64,000 nt of DNA from Sporosarcina cascadiensis. Its GTDB lineage: Bacteria; Bacillota; Bacilli; Bacillales_A; Planococcaceae. The stretch lies in assembly GCF_009650995.1 (NCBI RefSeq), contig NZ_WHVV01000001.1, forward strand, positions 387,885 to 451,884, written 5' to 3'. Under the pieces are notes generated by a model. It ran no database searches. It was not told the origin of the DNA and worked only from the letters and a program-made list of their open reading frames with translations. A program made the position numbers and the translations under genes. Of this stretch, positions 34,985-46,291 are shown piece after piece (the stretch's first letter is position 1; each line of letters opens with the position of its first letter).

Positions 34985-35790
34985 TTATCAAATTAGAGCC
35001 GCAGTCTAAAGGATGGTTGTGATGTAGAATACCGTTTCCCTGCGTTCCAGGCGGACGCGTTCCGGAGGGCCCTCGGTGAGCCAACTGGTCGCTTCGCTCC
35101 CTTTAGTTGTCTCATCCTATCGGGCTGATCCTCCCGGAGTCGCCGCCTTCCACTCCGGTACACTAGGCTGATGTTTCAGAACTTTTTATGTGAGTGACAA
35201 TATGAGCATACCGTCTTAGATTGTTATAATAAGTACTGTTTTCATGCATTACTTATCATTCTACAGAGGCTAAGATTTTTGTGATCAATGCATTTGCATA
35301 GTCGAGAAACGGGAACAAAACTAACTTAGCTCACACTCTGTAAAAATGCAGCAAGTCATACATTCCCCACACCAGCGAAGGCGCAACTGCGGGGTTAGCC
35401 GGTGCTGTGAGACAACTGGCGTGGTCTTTGCCAGCTGGCTCACAGCGTAAGGCAATCCCCCAGCGCCGAAGCGGATTTAAACTGCAAACACATCCCCCAT
35501 TCAAACTTCTTGCAAGGTCGAGAAACCGGGAACAACACTAACTAAACTCACACTCTGTAAAAATGCAGTATGTCATACATTCCCTACACCAACGTAGGCG
35601 CAACTGCGGGGTCGGCCGTGGCTGTGAGACTGCTGGCATGCTCTTCGCCAGTAGGCTCACTGCGTAAGGCAATCCCTCAACGCCGAAGCAGATTCATACT
35701 GCAAACTCACACTTCGCTCAAACATAATACAAAGTCGAGCAACGAAACCATACCAACTAATTCTACACTCTGCAAACAAACCAGCATGTT
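34985..35790 (+). repeat. Type 1 composite repeat, copy 4 (A + spacer + two B units)
   Basis: The A hairpin lies at about 35031-35170. B units start at 35370 and 35587, a period of 217 bp, and the linker ACACTCTGTAAAAATGCAG precedes both. The block lies exactly between the terminators of the convergent spxH and pepF genes. Confidence 0.88.
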
Positions 35791-35807
35791 ATAAATTCTC
35801 CGGATCA

Positions 35808-35852
35808 AAAGAAAAGAGCACTCACTCCTGGGGGGGAGTGAATGCTCTTTTT
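35808..35852. terminator. Terminator of pepF (bidirectional form)
   Basis: GAGCA..CACTCC and GGAGTG..TGCTC form a stem around a G-rich loop; the - strand tail is TTTTCTTTT and the + strand tail TTTTTC. It lies about 170 bases after the pepF stop. Confidence 0.8.
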
Positions 35853-36024
35853 CAAAGGGAATGGGAGAAATGTTCACGTTCAAACAAAAGGGGTGTATGT
35901 TTGGTATGTGATTTATTCCACACCCATACCATATCACAAATTGCATATAACTTCAACAAATTAAGCCCGTATTCCTTCGCATGTCCCACCTTTCGACAAG
36001 ACCTAGCGAATGCCCCGGAACCTA

Positions 36025-37842
36025 TTACCCTCTTCTAGCCAAAAGCTGTTCCAGTTCATGTAAACGCTCTTCAAATACACGGCATGCATCTTCGATCGGC
36101 TGCTCAGATGTCATATCAACTCCTGCTTTTTTCAGCACTTCAATCGGATAATCAGAGGAACCCGCCTTCAGGAAGTTGGTGATATACCTGTCGACTGCCG
36201 GCTGGCCTTCTTCCAGAATCTGTTTGCTCAATGCTACGGCCGCGCTGTAACCAGTCGCATACTGATAGACATAATAGTTATAGTAGAAGTGAGGGATACG
36301 CGCCCATTCCAGACCGATTTCCTCATCACTAACTATCGCTTCTCCATAATATTTCTTATTCAGAGCATAATACTCTTCTGTTAATTTTTCAGCCGTTAAC
36401 GGCACGCCTTCTTGATCCAGCTTATGAATCAACTGTTCAAACTCTGCAAACATCGTCTGACGGAATACGGTTGCACGGAATCCGTCCAGCCAATAGTTCA
36501 GCAGATAAATACGTTGATCTTCATCTGTTGTCACTTTCAATAAGTGGTCGTTCAGCAATGCTTCATTCACTGTAGAAGCTACTTCTGCTACAAAAATGGA
36601 ATAACCGCTGTAGATAAACGGCTGATTCTCACGGGAATAATAACTGTGTACACTGTGCCCGAATTCATGTGCCAGCGTAAATAGATTGCTCACATTATCC
36701 TGCCAGTTCATGAGGATATACGGATTCGTACCATATGAACCTGAAGAATAGGCGCCTGAACGCTTACCTTTGTTCTCGCGCACGTCCACCCAGCGATTCT
36801 CCAGTCCTTCTTTGACAATGGACTTATAGTTCTCGCCAAGCGGATGGAAGCTCTCAAGCATCGTCTCTTTCGCTTCTTCATAGGTGTATTTGATTTCCGT
36901 ATCTTCTACGAGCGGCGTATACATATCCCACATATGAAGTGTATCGGTCTGCAAAACTTTTTTGCGCAAAGCAACATAGCGGTGCAGTGAATCCAGATTT
37001 TTATTGATTGTTGTCACAAGGTTCTCATATACCTGTTCCGGAATATGATTGCCTGACAACGCCGCTTCTCGTGCAGAGCTGTAGTTTCGGATTCTTGCGT
37101 TGACGTTATGCGCTTTGACATTTCCGCTTAATGTAGAAGCGAATGTATTTTTGAACTCTCCATATCTTGAATACATCTCTTTGAAAGCAGCTTCCCGTAC
37201 TTTAGGATCTTTGCTTTCCAAGAAACGTGAGTAACGGCCATGCGTCAGCTGTACTTCGCTGCCGTCTTCGTCCTTCACCATGCCAAACGTCAAATCGGCA
37301 TTATTCAGCATACTGAATGTTTCAGCGGGCACTCCCGTCACTTCTGAAAGCTGCGCAAGCAATGCTTCCTGTTCTGATGAAAGGATATGTGCGCGTTCTG
37401 CATTCAATTCTTTGAACTCCTGCTTATATAAACGCAAACCTTCATGGGATTCAATCGTTTGATTCAGCTGCTCTTCATCAATAGAAAGTAATTCGGGTGT
37501 GAAATAAGAAAGTGCTGTGGAGACTTTGACAACCAATGTCTTAATACGGCCGTCCATCGCCTGATAATAGCTATTCGTTGTATCCTGATCCGTCTTCAAA
37601 TGAGCATACGTGTACAATCTGCGCAGACGCTCCGCTAATTTGTCACGGTAAGTAAGTGCTTCGAAAAGCGTTCTGGCACCGTCACCGAGTTTTCCTTTGT
37701 ATTCTTCGGCTTCATTCACCATTTCTTCTACTTTCAGATATTCTTTATCCCATGCTTCATCGGAATTGAAAATATCTTCCAAACGCCATGTTTCTTCCTC
37801 TGCCACTTCATCGCGAGTCAATACCTTATTATCATTCGTCAA
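36025..37842 (-). CDS. pepF: Oligoendopeptidase F
   Basis: The 605-residue M3-family zinc peptidase has the active site HEFGHSVHSYYS near residue 390, with the later glutamate in EVASTVNEALLNDHLL. It hydrolyses peptides of about 7-17 residues in the cytoplasm. The start is TTG, preceded by AAGGAGG at seven bases. It lies between coiA and a repeat block, in the order mecA, coiA, pepF seen in B. subtilis. Confidence 0.95.
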   Translation of the reverse strand: MTNDNKVLTRDEVAEEETWRLEDIFNSDEAWDKEYLKVEEMVNEAEEYKGKLGDGARTLFEALTYRDKLAERLRRLYTYAHLKTDQDTTNSYYQAMDGRIKTLVVKVSTALSYFTPELLSIDEEQLNQTIESHEGLRLYKQEFKELNAERAHILSSEQEALLAQLSEVTGVPAETFSMLNNADLTFGMVKDEDGSEVQLTHGRYSRFLESKDPKVREAAFKEMYSRYGEFKNTFASTLSGNVKAHNVNARIRNYSSAREAALSGNHIPEQVYENLVTTINKNLDSLHRYVALRKKVLQTDTLHMWDMYTPLVEDTEIKYTYEEAKETMLESFHPLGENYKSIVKEGLENRWVDVRENKGKRSGAYSSGSYGTNPYILMNWQDNVSNLFTLAHEFGHSVHSYYSRENQPFIYSGYSIFVAEVASTVNEALLNDHLLKVTTDEDQRIYLLNYWLDGFRATVFRQTMFAEFEQLIHKLDQEGVPLTAEKLTEEYYALNKKYYGEAIVSDEEIGLEWARIPHFYYNYYVYQYATGYSAAVALSKQILEEGQPAVDRYITNFLKAGSSDYPIEVLKKAGVDMTSEQPIEDACRVFEERLHELEQLLARRG

Positions 37843-37893
37843 TCAAATTCCTCCTTCAGCCTATTCAACGTAATTCCAATCCATTATATTTTC

Positions 37894-39039
37894 TCAATTC
37901 TTTGCATACATTGCAAGAAATCGCCCTGAAAGGACCTCGTAAACAAAATCCCCATCTGTAAATCGATCCATACGGTAGATATCTATGCGTTCTTCGCGCA
38001 AAAAGTCTCCATATGAGCGGCAGGCAGCCAGCAGATCGTCGGGTTCGCCATCGAATTGCTTAATGAATGTATGAAAAAATGACGTATTAAGCTGATCAGG
38101 TGACTTTCTCGTTTCTCGGACAGCTGCGACAAATAATAATTGCCACTCGCAGTCCGATTGCCTGAATGCTTCCTGACCTTGGACAGGCACTCCGATCCAG
38201 GCAGGCAGTTGAACCGGCTGAATGCGCATTTCATAACATGCCCGTAAAAACTGATTGTGTATGCCCTTTTGATTATATGCAATGACGGTACGCAAATATT
38301 TTCGGCGGGCAGACTGATAATGAAGGGCAAGCTCGCGGATATCTGTCTGGCTGGGAGACGAAGGAAGGGAAAACGGAACGGTCTGTTTATGCAATGACAA
38401 TGTCAGATGCCGGGCAGCATATGTCGAACCTTGTAAATGAATAATCGGGCTGAGATAGTAGAATCGTTCACTTTGAGGATGATAGGTAAGAAGGACGGAC
38501 ATTCGGTTAGGGATCTGCCGAATAAAAAATTGAAGAAATGAAGATAATCGAAGAGTAAGAATGTCAGCAGTAGAAGTTTGGATCGACTGGGGTGTCAGAA
38601 TGATCCAGACAGGAAGCATATTCAATAGATAATAGCCTGCATTTCGCTGCCGTACCAGCGAAGTGGAAATGGTACTGCATTGAAATTCAACCGGAACTTC
38701 TGTATCGCCCCACACGACGAGCAAATCCGGCCGCTGCTGTATGTCTGGCAGAAACGGTTCGAGCTTCACAGCGGGTGTATGGTGCGAGAAAAATTCATAC
38801 AGCTGACTTTTACCTAGCAAGTGTGCCGGAGATTCACCTTCCGAAAAGCTATTTCGGCAGGATGACTGCTGATAGTGGGCAAAATGCGGAATAACCAGAT
38901 CACCGACTTTCAAAATCAACTGTTCTTTACATTGGGGACAATAAAAGGATTCTTGTTTACGCCGTTCTCTCAAGCTTTCCAGGGATTGACTTCTAGTTAG
39001 GATGACTAGTTCCCCTTCAGCTGTATGAGCTGTCAACAA
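37894..39039 (-). CDS. coiA: Competence protein CoiA
   Basis: The CoiA family is a nuclease-like protein that supports recombination of DNA taken up in competence. Visible are the zinc-finger-like YCPQCKEQL, the HLLGKSQLYEFF helix, and the nuclease residues QQRPDLLVVW and VPVEFQCST. The open frame begins at a GTG seven codons upstream, but GGAGAGGAG overlaps that region, so a TTG ten bases after this site is the better start (381 residues). A second TTG follows directly, so the start is uncertain by a codon. Confidence 0.85.
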   Translation of the reverse strand: MLTAHTAEGELVILTRSQSLESLRERRKQESFYCPQCKEQLILKVGDLVIPHFAHYQQSSCRNSFSEGESPAHLLGKSQLYEFFSHHTPAVKLEPFLPDIQQRPDLLVVWGDTEVPVEFQCSTISTSLVRQRNAGYYLLNMLPVWIILTPQSIQTSTADILTLRLSSFLQFFIRQIPNRMSVLLTYHPQSERFYYLSPIIHLQGSTYAARHLTLSLHKQTVPFSLPSSPSQTDIRELALHYQSARRKYLRTVIAYNQKGIHNQFLRACYEMRIQPVQLPAWIGVPVQGQEAFRQSDCEWQLLFVAAVRETRKSPDQLNTSFFHTFIKQFDGEPDDLLAACRSYGDFLREERIDIYRMDRFTDGDFVYEVLSGRFLAMYAKN

Positions 39040-39149
39040 GGACTTCACTCTCCTCTCCACTTTATCTTACAAATTTTCAGATTACTTAGCAAGCATTTTA
39101 TTTCACTAAAAAAAGGCTCAACACCAAAGTCTGTTCTTGACAACCTTTC

Positions 39150-39765
39150 AAATGTGTATTGCGAAAACCCTGCTGCAGTTTAAACCCGCTTCGGCGCTGG
39201 GGGATTGCCTTACGCCATGAGCCAGCTGGCAAAGACCGCGCCAGTTGTCTCATAGCAACGGCCGACCCCGCAGTTGCGCCTTCGCTGGTATTGTAGAAAG
39301 TATGTCATACTGCTCTTTTGCAGAGTGTATATTTAGTTGGCATAGTTTTGTTTCTCGACTTTGCAGGAAGTTCAAGAATCTAACTCCTTTGCAAAATACT
39401 AAGTATTACATGAAACATCGCACCTATTATAATAACCTCAGATACTTTGCTCATACTGCCCGCTCACATAAAAAGCCCTGAAAAACCAACCAGTGTACCT
39501 TCGTTCCAGGCAACCTAAGTACGCCGCGTCCTGCGGCAACGGTTGCATGACTCACTTCGTGTGAGCCCGCGGCAAAACCACTTCAGGAGGGTCAGCCCGA
39601 CAGGTAAGACAACTTGCGGGAGCGAAGCGACCAAGTTGGCTTACCGCGGGCCCTCCGGAACGCGTCCGCCTGGAACGCAGGGAAACGGTATCTTCCCACT
39701 TACCGTCCTATACTGCGCTGTCACAGTCAAATCTCAAACTGCTCATGAAATAAACTGCCAAGCAC
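39150..39765 (-). repeat. Type 1 composite repeat, copy 5 (inverted; A carries an extra module)
   Basis: Read on the - strand: left flank ATGAGCAGTTTGAGATTTG, A (39690 to 39486), spacer, then B (39290 to 39172). The A 3' arm is replaced by a module of about 75 bp (39500-39573) that is also found in copy 8. It lies between coiA and the mecA terminator. Confidence 0.85.
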
Positions 39766-39782
39766 ATGTTTTGATGAAGACT

Positions 39783-39813
39783 AAAAAAAGCTACCAGTAT
39801 ATTGGTAGCTTTT
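39783..39813 (-). terminator. Terminator of mecA
   Basis: AAGCTACCA and TGGTAGCTT flank a six-base loop and are followed on the - strand by TTTTTTTAG. Confidence 0.88.
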
Positions 39814-39820
39814 CAGTGTA

Positions 39821-40468
39821 TTATGCAAAATATTTATCAACTTGTTTGAATACATCAGACGCCATGACGGAAGTACCGTATTCTTCTAAACGGTGTATCG
39901 TCAATTTAGATGGTGAACCGAATTCTGAAATCATGCTGGCAATATCTTTGGCACGTTTCGTTTCGATGAGAGAGTAATCAAAACGCAAGTTAAGATAGTA
40001 ACGATTTTCGAAAGCATATAGCTGAGTTTCGAACTCGTCTTCTAAAGAGATCATCTTAGCCGCAAGAGGAATCAGTTCGTCAAATTCATGGAACATGTAC
40101 AATCGGTCCGTCAGCTGCACTTCTTCATTTTCCTCTTCTGTTTCATTGATTGCGTCAAAAATTGGATCAAATAACTCTTCCGGATCTTCAATGCCAAAAG
40201 GAAATTGCGAACTTTCAGCGTTCTTCGGCAGATGCGCCCGGGTAACGATCACTTCAATTCCCTCATTCATCGCATTGACTTGAATCCATAGCGGACCTTC
40301 CACTTCAAACTCTGTGTCGTCCCCTAATTCATCCATCATATCCCAAAAAAGCTCTTCGCTCTTTTCGCGGTTGTACCATACGTCCTCTTTGCTGAAGCCG
40401 CGGTCCTCTATATCTCCATATGATAAATAAAACTTTACCGTATTCTCATTAATTCTCTCTATTTCCAT
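39821..40468 (-). CDS. mecA: Adaptor protein MecA
   Basis: The 215-residue MecA has the conserved N-terminal substrate-binding part MEIERINENTVKFYLSY with the EDVWYNREKSEELFWDMM segment, an acidic linker, and a C-terminal ClpC-binding domain. It targets proteins such as ComK to ClpCP. AGGGAGAGATAAGGG precedes the ATG. It lies next to spx and coiA, as in B. subtilis, but without yjbE between spx and mecA. Confidence 0.94.
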   Translation of the reverse strand: MEIERINENTVKFYLSYGDIEDRGFSKEDVWYNREKSEELFWDMMDELGDDTEFEVEGPLWIQVNAMNEGIEVIVTRAHLPKNAESSQFPFGIEDPEELFDPIFDAINETEEENEEVQLTDRLYMFHEFDELIPLAAKMISLEDEFETQLYAFENRYYLNLRFDYSLIETKRAKDIASMISEFGSPSKLTIHRLEEYGTSVMASDVFKQVDKYFA

Positions 40469-40633
40469 CCCTTATCTCTCCCTTCTGTAAAACAGGCCTT
40501 CCCCTGTTATATAATTTACTCGCATGCAATGCTTACTCTACTATATGTCTGCCAAACCGAATTCGAAAGGGTTTATTTCATTTGCCTAAGCATTGAAGCG
40601 AAAATCCTAGAGGAATCCAAGGGAAATTCAATT

Positions 40634-40686
40634 CAAAAAAGCTGATAGGCACAAATGTATCCAGTGTGTCATCCCTATCAGCTTTT
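40634..40686 (-). terminator. Terminator of spx
   Basis: AAGCTGATAGG and CCTATCAGCTT enclose a 24-base loop and are followed on the - strand by TTTTTTGAATT. Confidence 0.8.
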
Positions 40687-40695
40687 GTATTTAGA

Positions 40696-41094
40696 TTAGT
40701 TTACCATACGCCGCGCTTCGAGCAGCTGATAGGCTCTAACTTTTCTCGGTAGGAAACGACGAATCTCATCTTCATTGTACCCTACTTGAAGTCTTTTTTC
40801 ATCTAGAATGATTGGTCTTCTCAAAAGACCTGGATGTTCTTGAATTAATTCATATAAACGCTGCAACGGAAGGCTTTCTACATCGACATTCAACTTTTGG
40901 AAAATCTTAGATCGTGTAGAGATAATTTCATCTGTCCCGTCTTCCGTCATGCGAAGAATTTGTTTGATTTCCTGAATATTCAATGGTTCAGAGAAGATAT
41001 TACGCTCTGTATAAGGAATCTCGTGTTCCTCCAACCATGCTTTTGCTTTTCTGCAAGATGTACAACTAGGCGATGTATAAAGTGTTACACCCAT
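40696..41094 (-). CDS. spx: Thiol-stress transcription regulator Spx
   Basis: A 132-residue ArsC-like protein with the redox CTSC (Cys11, Cys14) in [16 protein letters not shown], the RNA-polymerase contact region around [10 protein letters not shown] and the [23 protein letters not shown] tail. Spx binds the alpha subunit CTD to redirect transcription under disulfide stress. The ATG is chosen because the in-frame GTG nine bases earlier sits on the AAAGGA site. The C-terminal degradation signal differs from LAN, ending in RRMVN. Confidence 0.95.
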   Translation of the reverse strand: MGVTLYTSPSCTSCRKAKAWLEEHEIPYTERNIFSEPLNIQEIKQILRMTEDGTDEIISTRSKIFQKLNVDVESLPLQRLYELIQEHPGLLRRPIILDEKRLQVGYNEDEIRRFLPRKVRAYQLLEARRMVN

Positions 41095-41284
41095 TCCTGA
41101 CACGTCCTTTCCCGGCTTACGCTCATTTAGATTTGATATGTTTAAATTTCTAATTAGAATTATTATAATTTATGTTGATACTGCTCATTATACACATATT
41201 CATTCTCAATTAATATAGTTTTTCAAAAAAACTTTTGAGGATTTTTTGCATTGGATATTTTTTAATGGACCTTCGATAAATCGA

Positions 41285-41322
41285 GATGTTTTCAGCAATA
41301 AATGAACATCTTCTCTTTTTAT
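41285..41322 (+). terminator. Orphan terminator-like hairpin
   Basis: AGATGTT..TCA and TGA.ACATCT form a stem followed by TCTCTTTTT on the + strand. No + strand gene precedes it within 6 kb, so it may end an undetected short RNA or be fortuitous. Confidence 0.3.
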
Positions 41323-41466
41323 ACCCCATACTGATTTGAATTAAACCTGCTGAATAAAATTAGTAGGATTCTCATTTAGATTTCTCATCTGCTGCTGCTT
41401 CTCTCTCTTATAGTACGTACAGATGTACTGAAAGGTTTCATTATAATCAGAAATACTTTCAGGAAG

Positions 41467-41495
41467 TTGCAATTATCAGCGCAAGCCGATATACT
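41467..41495 (+). promoter_or_regulatory. Promoter of the trpS T-box leader
   Basis: TTGCAA and TATACT are 17 bases apart. The expected start near 41502 gives a leader of about 245 bases, normal for a T-box. Confidence 0.65.
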
Positions 41496-41501
41496 TTTAG
41501 G

Positions 41502-41747
41502 TAATAAAACAACGGCATTGAAGGAAAAAGTATTTTTGCCGCGATTTTTCCAGAGAGCTTGTACAAGGTGTGAGCAAGCAAAATCGCCCAAAAAGAATGG
41601 GATCCCGAGCCTGATGGATGAACACAAGTACTCCATCACGTCTTCCGCGTTAACGGAACAGAGCGGCTTTTTACAAAAGCAATTCGGGTGGTACCACGGT
41701 TCCCAACATCAATCGTCCCTATTTACAGGGAGGACTGATGTTTTTTT
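41502..41747 (+). promoter_or_regulatory. T-box leader, tRNA-Trp specific
   Basis: Stem I shows the AGAGAGCTTG and AGGTGTGAGCAAGC distal part. The specifier region AAGAATGGGATCC presents UGG (41598-41600), the tryptophan codon. The T-box proper is GGGTGGTACCACGG at 41686-41699, followed by the terminator CATCAATCGTCCCT...AGGGAGGACTGATG and seven T residues (41707-41747). Uncharged tRNA-Trp would stabilise the antiterminator. The next gene is trpS, but about 690 bp of repeat sequence lies between. Confidence 0.92.
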
Positions 41748-41798
41748 ATGCCGTTTTTCAGTCTTAATTCGGGTTTGGATTAATTATTATCCAGTTTG

Positions 41799-42025
41799 GG
41801 ATTTCACTGCAGGTGGGGCGCTTTCCCGAGGGCGTGGCTTGAGCCTCCTCGTCCGCTGACGCTGCCTGCGGGGTCTCAAGACGCACGCTGATCCTCCGGG
41901 AGTCGCCCCACCCTCCGCTTCAATCCTATGTTTTGTTGTGAGGGAATGTAGTGAACTCACTGCAGCCGTCTAACATCTGGGAAGTTTTGTGGATCACGTA
42001 GTATATAAAGTATTCATGTCTCATT
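41799..42025 (-). repeat. Type 2 repeat, copy 1 (inverted)
   Basis: Read on the - strand: AT-rich flank AATGAGACATGAATACTTTA, then GATTGAAGCGGAGGGTGGGG and a GC-rich hairpin core with GGAGGCTCAAGCCACGCCC (41811-41930). It lies just after the trpS T-box terminator. Confidence 0.85.
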
Positions 42026-42184
42026 AGCATATTTTAAATCCAAAAGTTAACTTGTTTGCAGTCTTGAATCATATCGATGCAAGTTTGGATTGATTTCGAA
42101 CTTTTAACTTCATCTTTAGATTTGAGAATTTATATGCATAATAGCTACAGCGAACTAAACTAAGTATTTCACCACAAAAAATTA

Positions 42185-42384
42185 GGGATTGAAGCGGAAG
42201 ACGGTCGACTCCGGGAGGATTAGGTCGACAGGTGATGACAACTTAGGGGAGCAAAGCGAGAGCCGTAACGAAGAACGGCTTTTGCGAGTAAAAGCGCAGC
42301 GTTAGGAGCACGTCATTGCTCTCCAAGTCGGCTTACCGCGGGCCCTCCAGAAAGCGTACCGTCTGAAGCGAAAATCCCCATGCC
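42185..42384 (-). repeat. Type 2/type 1 hybrid repeat with inserted hairpin module
   Basis: The outer ends are type 2 (GGGATTGAAGCGG ... TGAAGCGAAAATCCCC), while the core resembles the reverse of A (ACAGGTGATGACAACTTAGG ... GGCTTACCGCGGGCCCTCC). A module of about 65 bp (about 42261-42330, with AGCCGTAACGAAGAACGGCT) interrupts the hairpin loop. It ends about 55 bases before trpS. Confidence 0.8.
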
Positions 42385-42421
42385 CAAAACCTTATATGCG
42401 TACATTTTTAAAACAACATAA

Positions 42422-43601
<1,180 letters not shown>

Positions 43602-43669
43602 ACTGATCCTCGCCTTTTCTTGTTTTCTTTCATTATATGTGTGGAGGAGCCCACTTTAGACGAGCATGC

Positions 43670-43708
43670 AAAAAACGGAAAGAGCCGCAGTGGCCCTTTC
43701 CGTTTTTT
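43670..43708. terminator. Bidirectional terminator after fabF
   Basis: AAAAACGGAAAG.GCC and GGC.CTTTCCGTTTTTT pair around a five-base loop, directly after the fabF stop codon. Confidence 0.9.
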
Positions 43709-43709
43709 A

Positions 43710-44945
43710 TTATATTTTTTTAAATATTAATGAAGCGTTATGACCGCCAAACCCAAGCGAGTTGCTCATCGCATAAGTAATATTTGATTTACGCGCTTCA
43801 TTTACGACGTAATCCAAATCACATTCCGGATCCGGAGTTTCATAATGGATGGTCGGCGGGATGATGCCTTCCTGAAGAGCTTTCACGGTGAAGATTGCTT
43901 CGATTCCGCCGGCAGCGCCAAGCAAATGGCCTGTCATCGATTTTGTCGAGCTCATCATCAGTTTATAGGCATGATCACCGAATACTGTTTTAGCCGCCAT
44001 CGTTTCGAATAAATCGTTATACGGCGTACTTGTTCCGTGCGCATTGATATAATCGATTTGATTCGGCTCGATGTCCGCTTTCTGCAGCGCCTGGACCATC
44101 GCACGCGCGCCGCCTTCTCCGCCTGGTGCAGGAGCCGTAATATGATGCGCGTCTCCAGTCGAACCGTAGCCTACGATTTCTGCGTAGATCTTTGCCCCGC
44201 GTTTTACTGCATGTTCATACTCTTCCAGAATTAAGATCCCGGCGCCTTCCCCCATGACAAAGCCATCGCGGTCCTTATCAAATGGACGGGATGCTTTCAC
44301 GGGATCTTCATTCAATGAAAGCGCAGTGCTTGCAATGAAACCTGCAACAGCAAGTGACGTAATCGGCGCCTCTGTCCCGCCTGTAATCATCACATCTGCG
44401 TCTCCGCGAAGAATAACTTCAAATGCGTCACCGATAGAATTTGTACCGGAAGCACATGCCGTAACTGAACAAGAGTTGATTCCTTTTGCACCGGTGAAGA
44501 TGGATACTTGTCCTGCCGCCATGTCCGGGATCATCATCGGAACGAAAAATGGACTGACCCGGCGATAGCCTTTTTCAAGAAACGTGTTGAATTGTGTTTC
44601 ATGTGATTCCATGCCCCCGATTCCGGAACCGATCCACACACCTGTGCGGAGTGCAGTCTCATCATCCAGCTCCAGATCAGCATCCTTCATTGCCATCAAT
44701 GACGCAGCGACCGCATAGTGTGTAAAGCGGTCCATCTTACGCGCATCTTTACGTGTAACAAACTGCTCGATATCAAAATCTTTGACCTCAGCCATCACAC
44801 GCACCGGGAATTTCTCCTGATCCAGACGGGTCATGATATCGATGCCTGATTTCCCTTCAATTACTGCATTCCATGAGTCCTCAGCTGTATTTCCTACTGG
44901 TGACACACCGCCGATACCTGTAACCACTACACGTCGTTTTTCCAA
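43710..44945 (-). CDS. fabF: 3-oxoacyl-ACP synthase II
   Basis: The 411-residue KAS II elongates acyl-ACP with malonyl-ACP. The nucleophile is in [12 protein letters not shown], and the two histidines are in [11 protein letters not shown] and [12 protein letters not shown]. Two consecutive in-frame TTG codons are possible starts. The second is chosen because AAAGGAAG lies seven bases upstream, giving [10 protein letters not shown]. It is the second gene of a fabH-fabF operon behind a FapR box. Confidence 0.96.
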   Translation of the reverse strand: MEKRRVVVTGIGGVSPVGNTAEDSWNAVIEGKSGIDIMTRLDQEKFPVRVMAEVKDFDIEQFVTRKDARKMDRFTHYAVAASLMAMKDADLELDDETALRTGVWIGSGIGGMESHETQFNTFLEKGYRRVSPFFVPMMIPDMAAGQVSIFTGAKGINSCSVTACASGTNSIGDAFEVILRGDADVMITGGTEAPITSLAVAGFIASTALSLNEDPVKASRPFDKDRDGFVMGEGAGILILEEYEHAVKRGAKIYAEIVGYGSTGDAHHITAPAPGGEGGARAMVQALQKADIEPNQIDYINAHGTSTPYNDLFETMAAKTVFGDHAYKLMMSSTKSMTGHLLGAAGGIEAIFTVKALQEGIIPPTIHYETPDPECDLDYVVNEARKSNITYAMSNSLGFGGHNASLIFKKI

Positions 44946-44989
44946 GTTCAAACTTCCTTTCTATCGTTAACTTTATTGTTTATTTTTCT

Positions 44990-45922
44990 TTACTTACCCC
45001 ATTTTATACATAGCGCGCCCCAAGTCAAGCCGCCGCCGAATCCAACCATGACAATTACATCATCATCTTTGACGCGGCCTTCCGCCAGATCATCGACCAA
45101 TGAAATCGGAATCGATGCAGCAGATGTATTGCCGTATTTATGAACGGACTTTGACATCTTTTCAACCGGCAGTCCCAGTCGTTCTCGCGCTGCTTCCATG
45201 ATACGGATATTTGCCTGGTGAGGAATTAAATAGTCCACATCATCTTTCGTCAAACCTGCTTTCTCTGTAACAGACAGCGCAGACTCACCCATCTGGCGAA
45301 CAGCAAACTTAAATACTTCACGGCCGTTCATTTCAATGAATTTATCGTGGCGCAAATGCTTTCCGCCCGTTCCGTCTGCACCCAGCTCAAATGAAAGAAT
45401 TCCTCTGTCTCCGCTCACTTTACCGACAACTGTTGCACCGGCTCCGTCACCGAAAAGAACAGCCGTATTGCGGTCTTCCCAGTCTGTGATCTTTGATAGT
45501 TTTTCAACGCCTACTACCAGTACATAATCATAGGTGCCGGATTCAACGAACTGCTTGGCAGTTACAACACCATACATAAATCCTGCACAAGCTGCTGATA
45601 TATCCATTGCCGCCGCATGTTTTGCACCTAAACGTTCTTGTATCATCGTAGAAACAGAAGGGAACGAATAGTCGGGCGTTACCGTCGCAACGAGAATCAA
45701 GCCAAGCTGATCTGCACTGATTTCAGCTGATTCCAATGCCTGCTTCGCTGCTTCAAATGCCATGTCGGAAGTATTTATCATATCATCAGCAATTCGCCGT
45801 TCCTCTATCCCCGTCCGTGAACGAATCCATTCATCAGATGTATCTATGCGTTTTTCCAAGTCTTCATTGGTTACGATCTGCGGCGGATTATATTTTCCCA
45901 TTCCTAACAATCCTGCTCTCAT
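44990..45922 (-). CDS. fabH: 3-oxoacyl-ACP synthase III
   Basis: The 310-residue KAS III starts fatty acid synthesis from acyl-CoA; Bacillales enzymes prefer branched primers. The catalytic cysteine is in [13 protein letters not shown], the histidine in IPHQANIRI, and the asparagine in [10 protein letters not shown]. The ATG giving MRAGLLGMG is used, with AAGGAA upstream; the longer frame is not supported by a site. It is the first gene of the fabH-fabF operon under FapR control. Confidence 0.96.
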   Translation of the reverse strand: MRAGLLGMGKYNPPQIVTNEDLEKRIDTSDEWIRSRTGIEERRIADDMINTSDMAFEAAKQALESAEISADQLGLILVATVTPDYSFPSVSTMIQERLGAKHAAAMDISAACAGFMYGVVTAKQFVESGTYDYVLVVGVEKLSKITDWEDRNTAVLFGDGAGATVVGKVSGDRGILSFELGADGTGGKHLRHDKFIEMNGREVFKFAVRQMGESALSVTEKAGLTKDDVDYLIPHQANIRIMEAARERLGLPVEKMSKSVHKYGNTSAASIPISLVDDLAEGRVKDDDVIVMVGFGGGLTWGALCIKWGK

Positions 45923-45951
45923 CTCATCTACTCCGTTCCTTATCATCTATT

Positions 45952-45970
45952 ATTAGTACCTGGTGTTAAT
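45952..45970. promoter_or_regulatory. FapR operator
   Basis: ATTAGTACCTGGTGTTAAT is very close to the FapR consensus ATTAGTACCTGGTACTAAT form. It overlaps the end of the -10 element and the start region of the fabH promoter. Malonyl-CoA would release FapR. Confidence 0.85.
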
Positions 45971-45997
45971 TATAGAAGAAAATCGGACGTTTTTCAA
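45969..45997 (-). promoter_or_regulatory. Sigma-A promoter of fabH-fabF
   Basis: On the - strand TTGAAA and a perfect TATAAT are 17 bases apart, and the FapR box begins at the -10 element. Confidence 0.85.
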
Positions 45998-46100
45998 TAC
46001 AAGGACACTTTTTCGTCAAAAATAGATCATATTATCATTTCATCGTTTGGATGGGCTATGGTATGATGTACTTTGAAATAGACTAACCGAGGTGAAAATC

Positions 46101-46283
46101 ATGCAATATATTATGACATTTGTTTGGTCGTTCTTATTAGTTTCCATGTTGAACTATGTTGCTGGTTCAATTGTAGGTACTGAATTCGACTTCATGGCGG
46201 GCGTTACCGTCTCCATCGTATTAGCTGTATTGGTTCTGATTATCACAGCAGTTATTCCAGACGAGTCACCGGCAGACGTGTAA
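46101..46283 (+). CDS. yjzD: YjzD-like (DUF2929) small membrane protein
   Basis: A 60-residue protein with two membrane helices (MTFVWSFLLVSMLNYVAGSI; VTVSIVLAVLVLIITAVI) and a short acidic tail matches DUF2929/YjzD. GAGGTG lies at good distance from the ATG. It is divergent from fabH, in the same chromosomal neighbourhood as yjzD in B. subtilis. Function is unknown. Confidence 0.8.
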   Translation: MQYIMTFVWSFLLVSMLNYVAGSIVGTEFDFMAGVTVSIVLAVLVLIITAVIPDESPADV

Positions 46284-46291
46284 TAGACGGC

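Noticed and set aside
41385-41639. - strand frame over the T-box leader
   Set aside because: It overlaps a well-formed T-box RNA on the other strand and has no ribosome binding site.
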